The notes beneath the pieces are model-generated. The model saw only the letters and a program-made list of their open reading frames with translations. It made no database searches and was not told the DNA's origin. A stretch of DNA of 24,439 nucleotides from an uncultured Lachnospiraceae bacterium (GTDB lineage: Bacteria; Bacillota; Clostridia; Lachnospirales; Lachnospiraceae), in contig CAKRLN010000003.1 of NCBI GenBank assembly GCA_934359535.1, forward strand, positions 1 through 24,439, in the 5' to 3' direction. Positions 23,464 through 24,439 of the stretch are shown piece after piece (the first letter of the stretch is position 1; every line of letters begins with the position of its first letter). A program made the translations under genes and the position numbers.

Positions 23464-24439
23464 CTATTGATGGATTTTCTCTTGTTTCTTCATTTCGATT
23501 ATCTCATGGATATTGGTATTATATAGCTTGTAAAGACTCGTATCCTTTCCAATCTGATTGTCGAATGGAATAACCTCATTACCGCACTTTAACAGTCCCA
23601 TACCGTACTTGCTGTTTGTTACGAATCTAAGCTGTGCATCTGATACTCCAATAACCTCTGCCATCTTGGAGCTGTCTGTGTTTGCCTACTTAAGAAGCTG
23701 CGTGATACCAGTGCAAGGACCGCCCTGTTTTCTTACTTTCTTCCAAAGCTGCTGCAAATATTTTGCGGAATACTCTGAATTTAAGAGCACATGGAATTCA
23801 TCAATATAAAGCCATGTTGCCTTCCATTCTCCACAATTCTCTGCTGGATAGACTCCATCATGACAAGCATTGTGATAGTACTAAGCTCTGTTCCAAGGTC
23901 TATGATACCATACACAGTAAATCTGTTGTCCACATCCACATTTGTATGATGATTGAAAATGTTAAGTGAACCATTTACAAAAAGCTCAAGTGATAAGGCA
24001 ATCTCTTTTGCCTCTTCCTCCAGCTGTGCCATAAGAATATCATAAAAATCACTCATAACCGGAATATACTTCTCTCTGCTTCTTGCAATGTCAATATACA
24101 TCTTTCTTACGCATCGGTCAATAATGGACTTCTGACGGGAATTGAGACTATCTCCGATACACTGCTCACAAAGACCAAGCATGAACTCACCTTTTTCTCT
24201 TCCCCCGCCCTTTGTATCGTTCTGGTCAAGATTCCATACATCCATGGCAAGAGGATTCACATAGTTGTCCGTGTAAGTGGACATATTGATGACCATGCCG
24301 CCATAGGTTGTCGCAATATCAAAGTATTCGTTCATGGGGTCTATAATAATGATTTCATCATCTGTGGAAAGAAATACCTGCCCCATAGCTGCCTTACAGA
24401 GGAAGGATTTACCGGAACCCGGCACACCGAATACAACCC
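23464..24439 (-). pseudogene. VirB4-like conjugation ATPase (CD1110-type), C-terminal part, frameshifted
   Basis: Motor ATPase of the ICE type IV secretion system. The gene enters from the right edge: VFGVPGSGKSFLCKAAM is the Walker A region, followed by STDDEIIIIDPMNEY. A helical stretch follows, and then, in another frame, the Walker B strand WLYIDEFHVLL and KQGGPCTGITQLLK, ending with LRFVTNSKYGMGLLKCGNEVIPF. The frame breaks near 23816-23818 (CAA-CATGG where one A would restore QTWLYIDEFH). A TAG at 23686-23688 interrupts the C-terminal part after QLLK. The upstream half lies outside the window. A motor losing the strand after Walker B cannot work, so the element is probably unable to transfer itself unless another copy exists. 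Confidence 0.85.

Noticed and set aside
1..24439. tRNA, rRNA, integrase or att site
   Set aside because: I saw no cloverleaf-like tRNA sequence, rRNA segment, recombinase gene or terminal repeat in the window. The ends of the ICE must lie outside.

Overview
The window reads as a piece of an integrative conjugative element (ICE) from a gut-type Firmicute, most likely a Clostridia/Lachnospiraceae member. Two things suggest this: AT-rich sequence with strong AGGAG-type ribosome sites, and conjugation proteins of the 'CD1108/CD1110 family' typical of clostridial Tn1549/CTn elements. The piece carries an iron- or metal-scavenging (metallophore) gene cluster. Every recognisable gene is on the minus strand, so transcription runs from high to low coordinates.

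Right end, 20727-24439: a decayed conjugation module. It holds the C-terminal part of a VirB4-like ATPase (one frameshift, one nonsense codon, running off the right edge), a frameshifted MazF/PemK toxin gene, and an NlpC/P60 cell-wall peptidase gene cut by three in-frame stop codons. Hairpin terminators follow the toxin gene and the peptidase gene.

Junction, 19613-20726: a near-consensus promoter with an inverted-repeat operator just downstream of its -10 box. It drives a dead serine O-acetyltransferase (cysE/epsC-like) gene. A second copy of the operator precedes the next gene.

Transport block, 11915-19612: an SLC13-type anion permease; a complete ECF importer (S component, EcfT, fused double ATPase); and two half-ABC transporters resembling YbtP and YbtQ, the Fe-yersiniabactin uptake pair.

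Biosynthesis block, 1-11887: an alpha/beta hydrolase, a type II thioesterase, a third operator copy, an aryl-AMP ligase (DhbE/YbtE family), a maltose-type O-acetyltransferase, a GT1 glycosyltransferase, a 2032-residue NRPS with the same architecture and size as yersiniabactin HMWP2 (ArCP-Cy-A(stuffed MT-like)-PCP-Cy-PCP), and a saccharopine-dehydrogenase-like reductase cut by the left edge.

Inferred working: the ligase loads an aromatic acid on the NRPS aryl carrier. One cysteine-specific A domain charges both PCPs, and two cyclization domains build an aryl-thiazoline-thiazoline chain. The reductase may reduce a ring, and the glycosyltransferase and acetyltransferase may decorate the product. 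The YbtPQ-like pair, with or without the ECF importer, would bring the metal complex back. From memory, the overall set resembles the equibactin (eqb) locus on ICESe2 of Streptococcus equi. The sugar-tailoring pair, the unusual aryl-acid pocket and the shared operator mark this as a variant worth study. No aryl-acid synthase, phosphopantetheinyl transferase, HMWP1-like partner or regulator lies inside the window; they may lie to the left or elsewhere.
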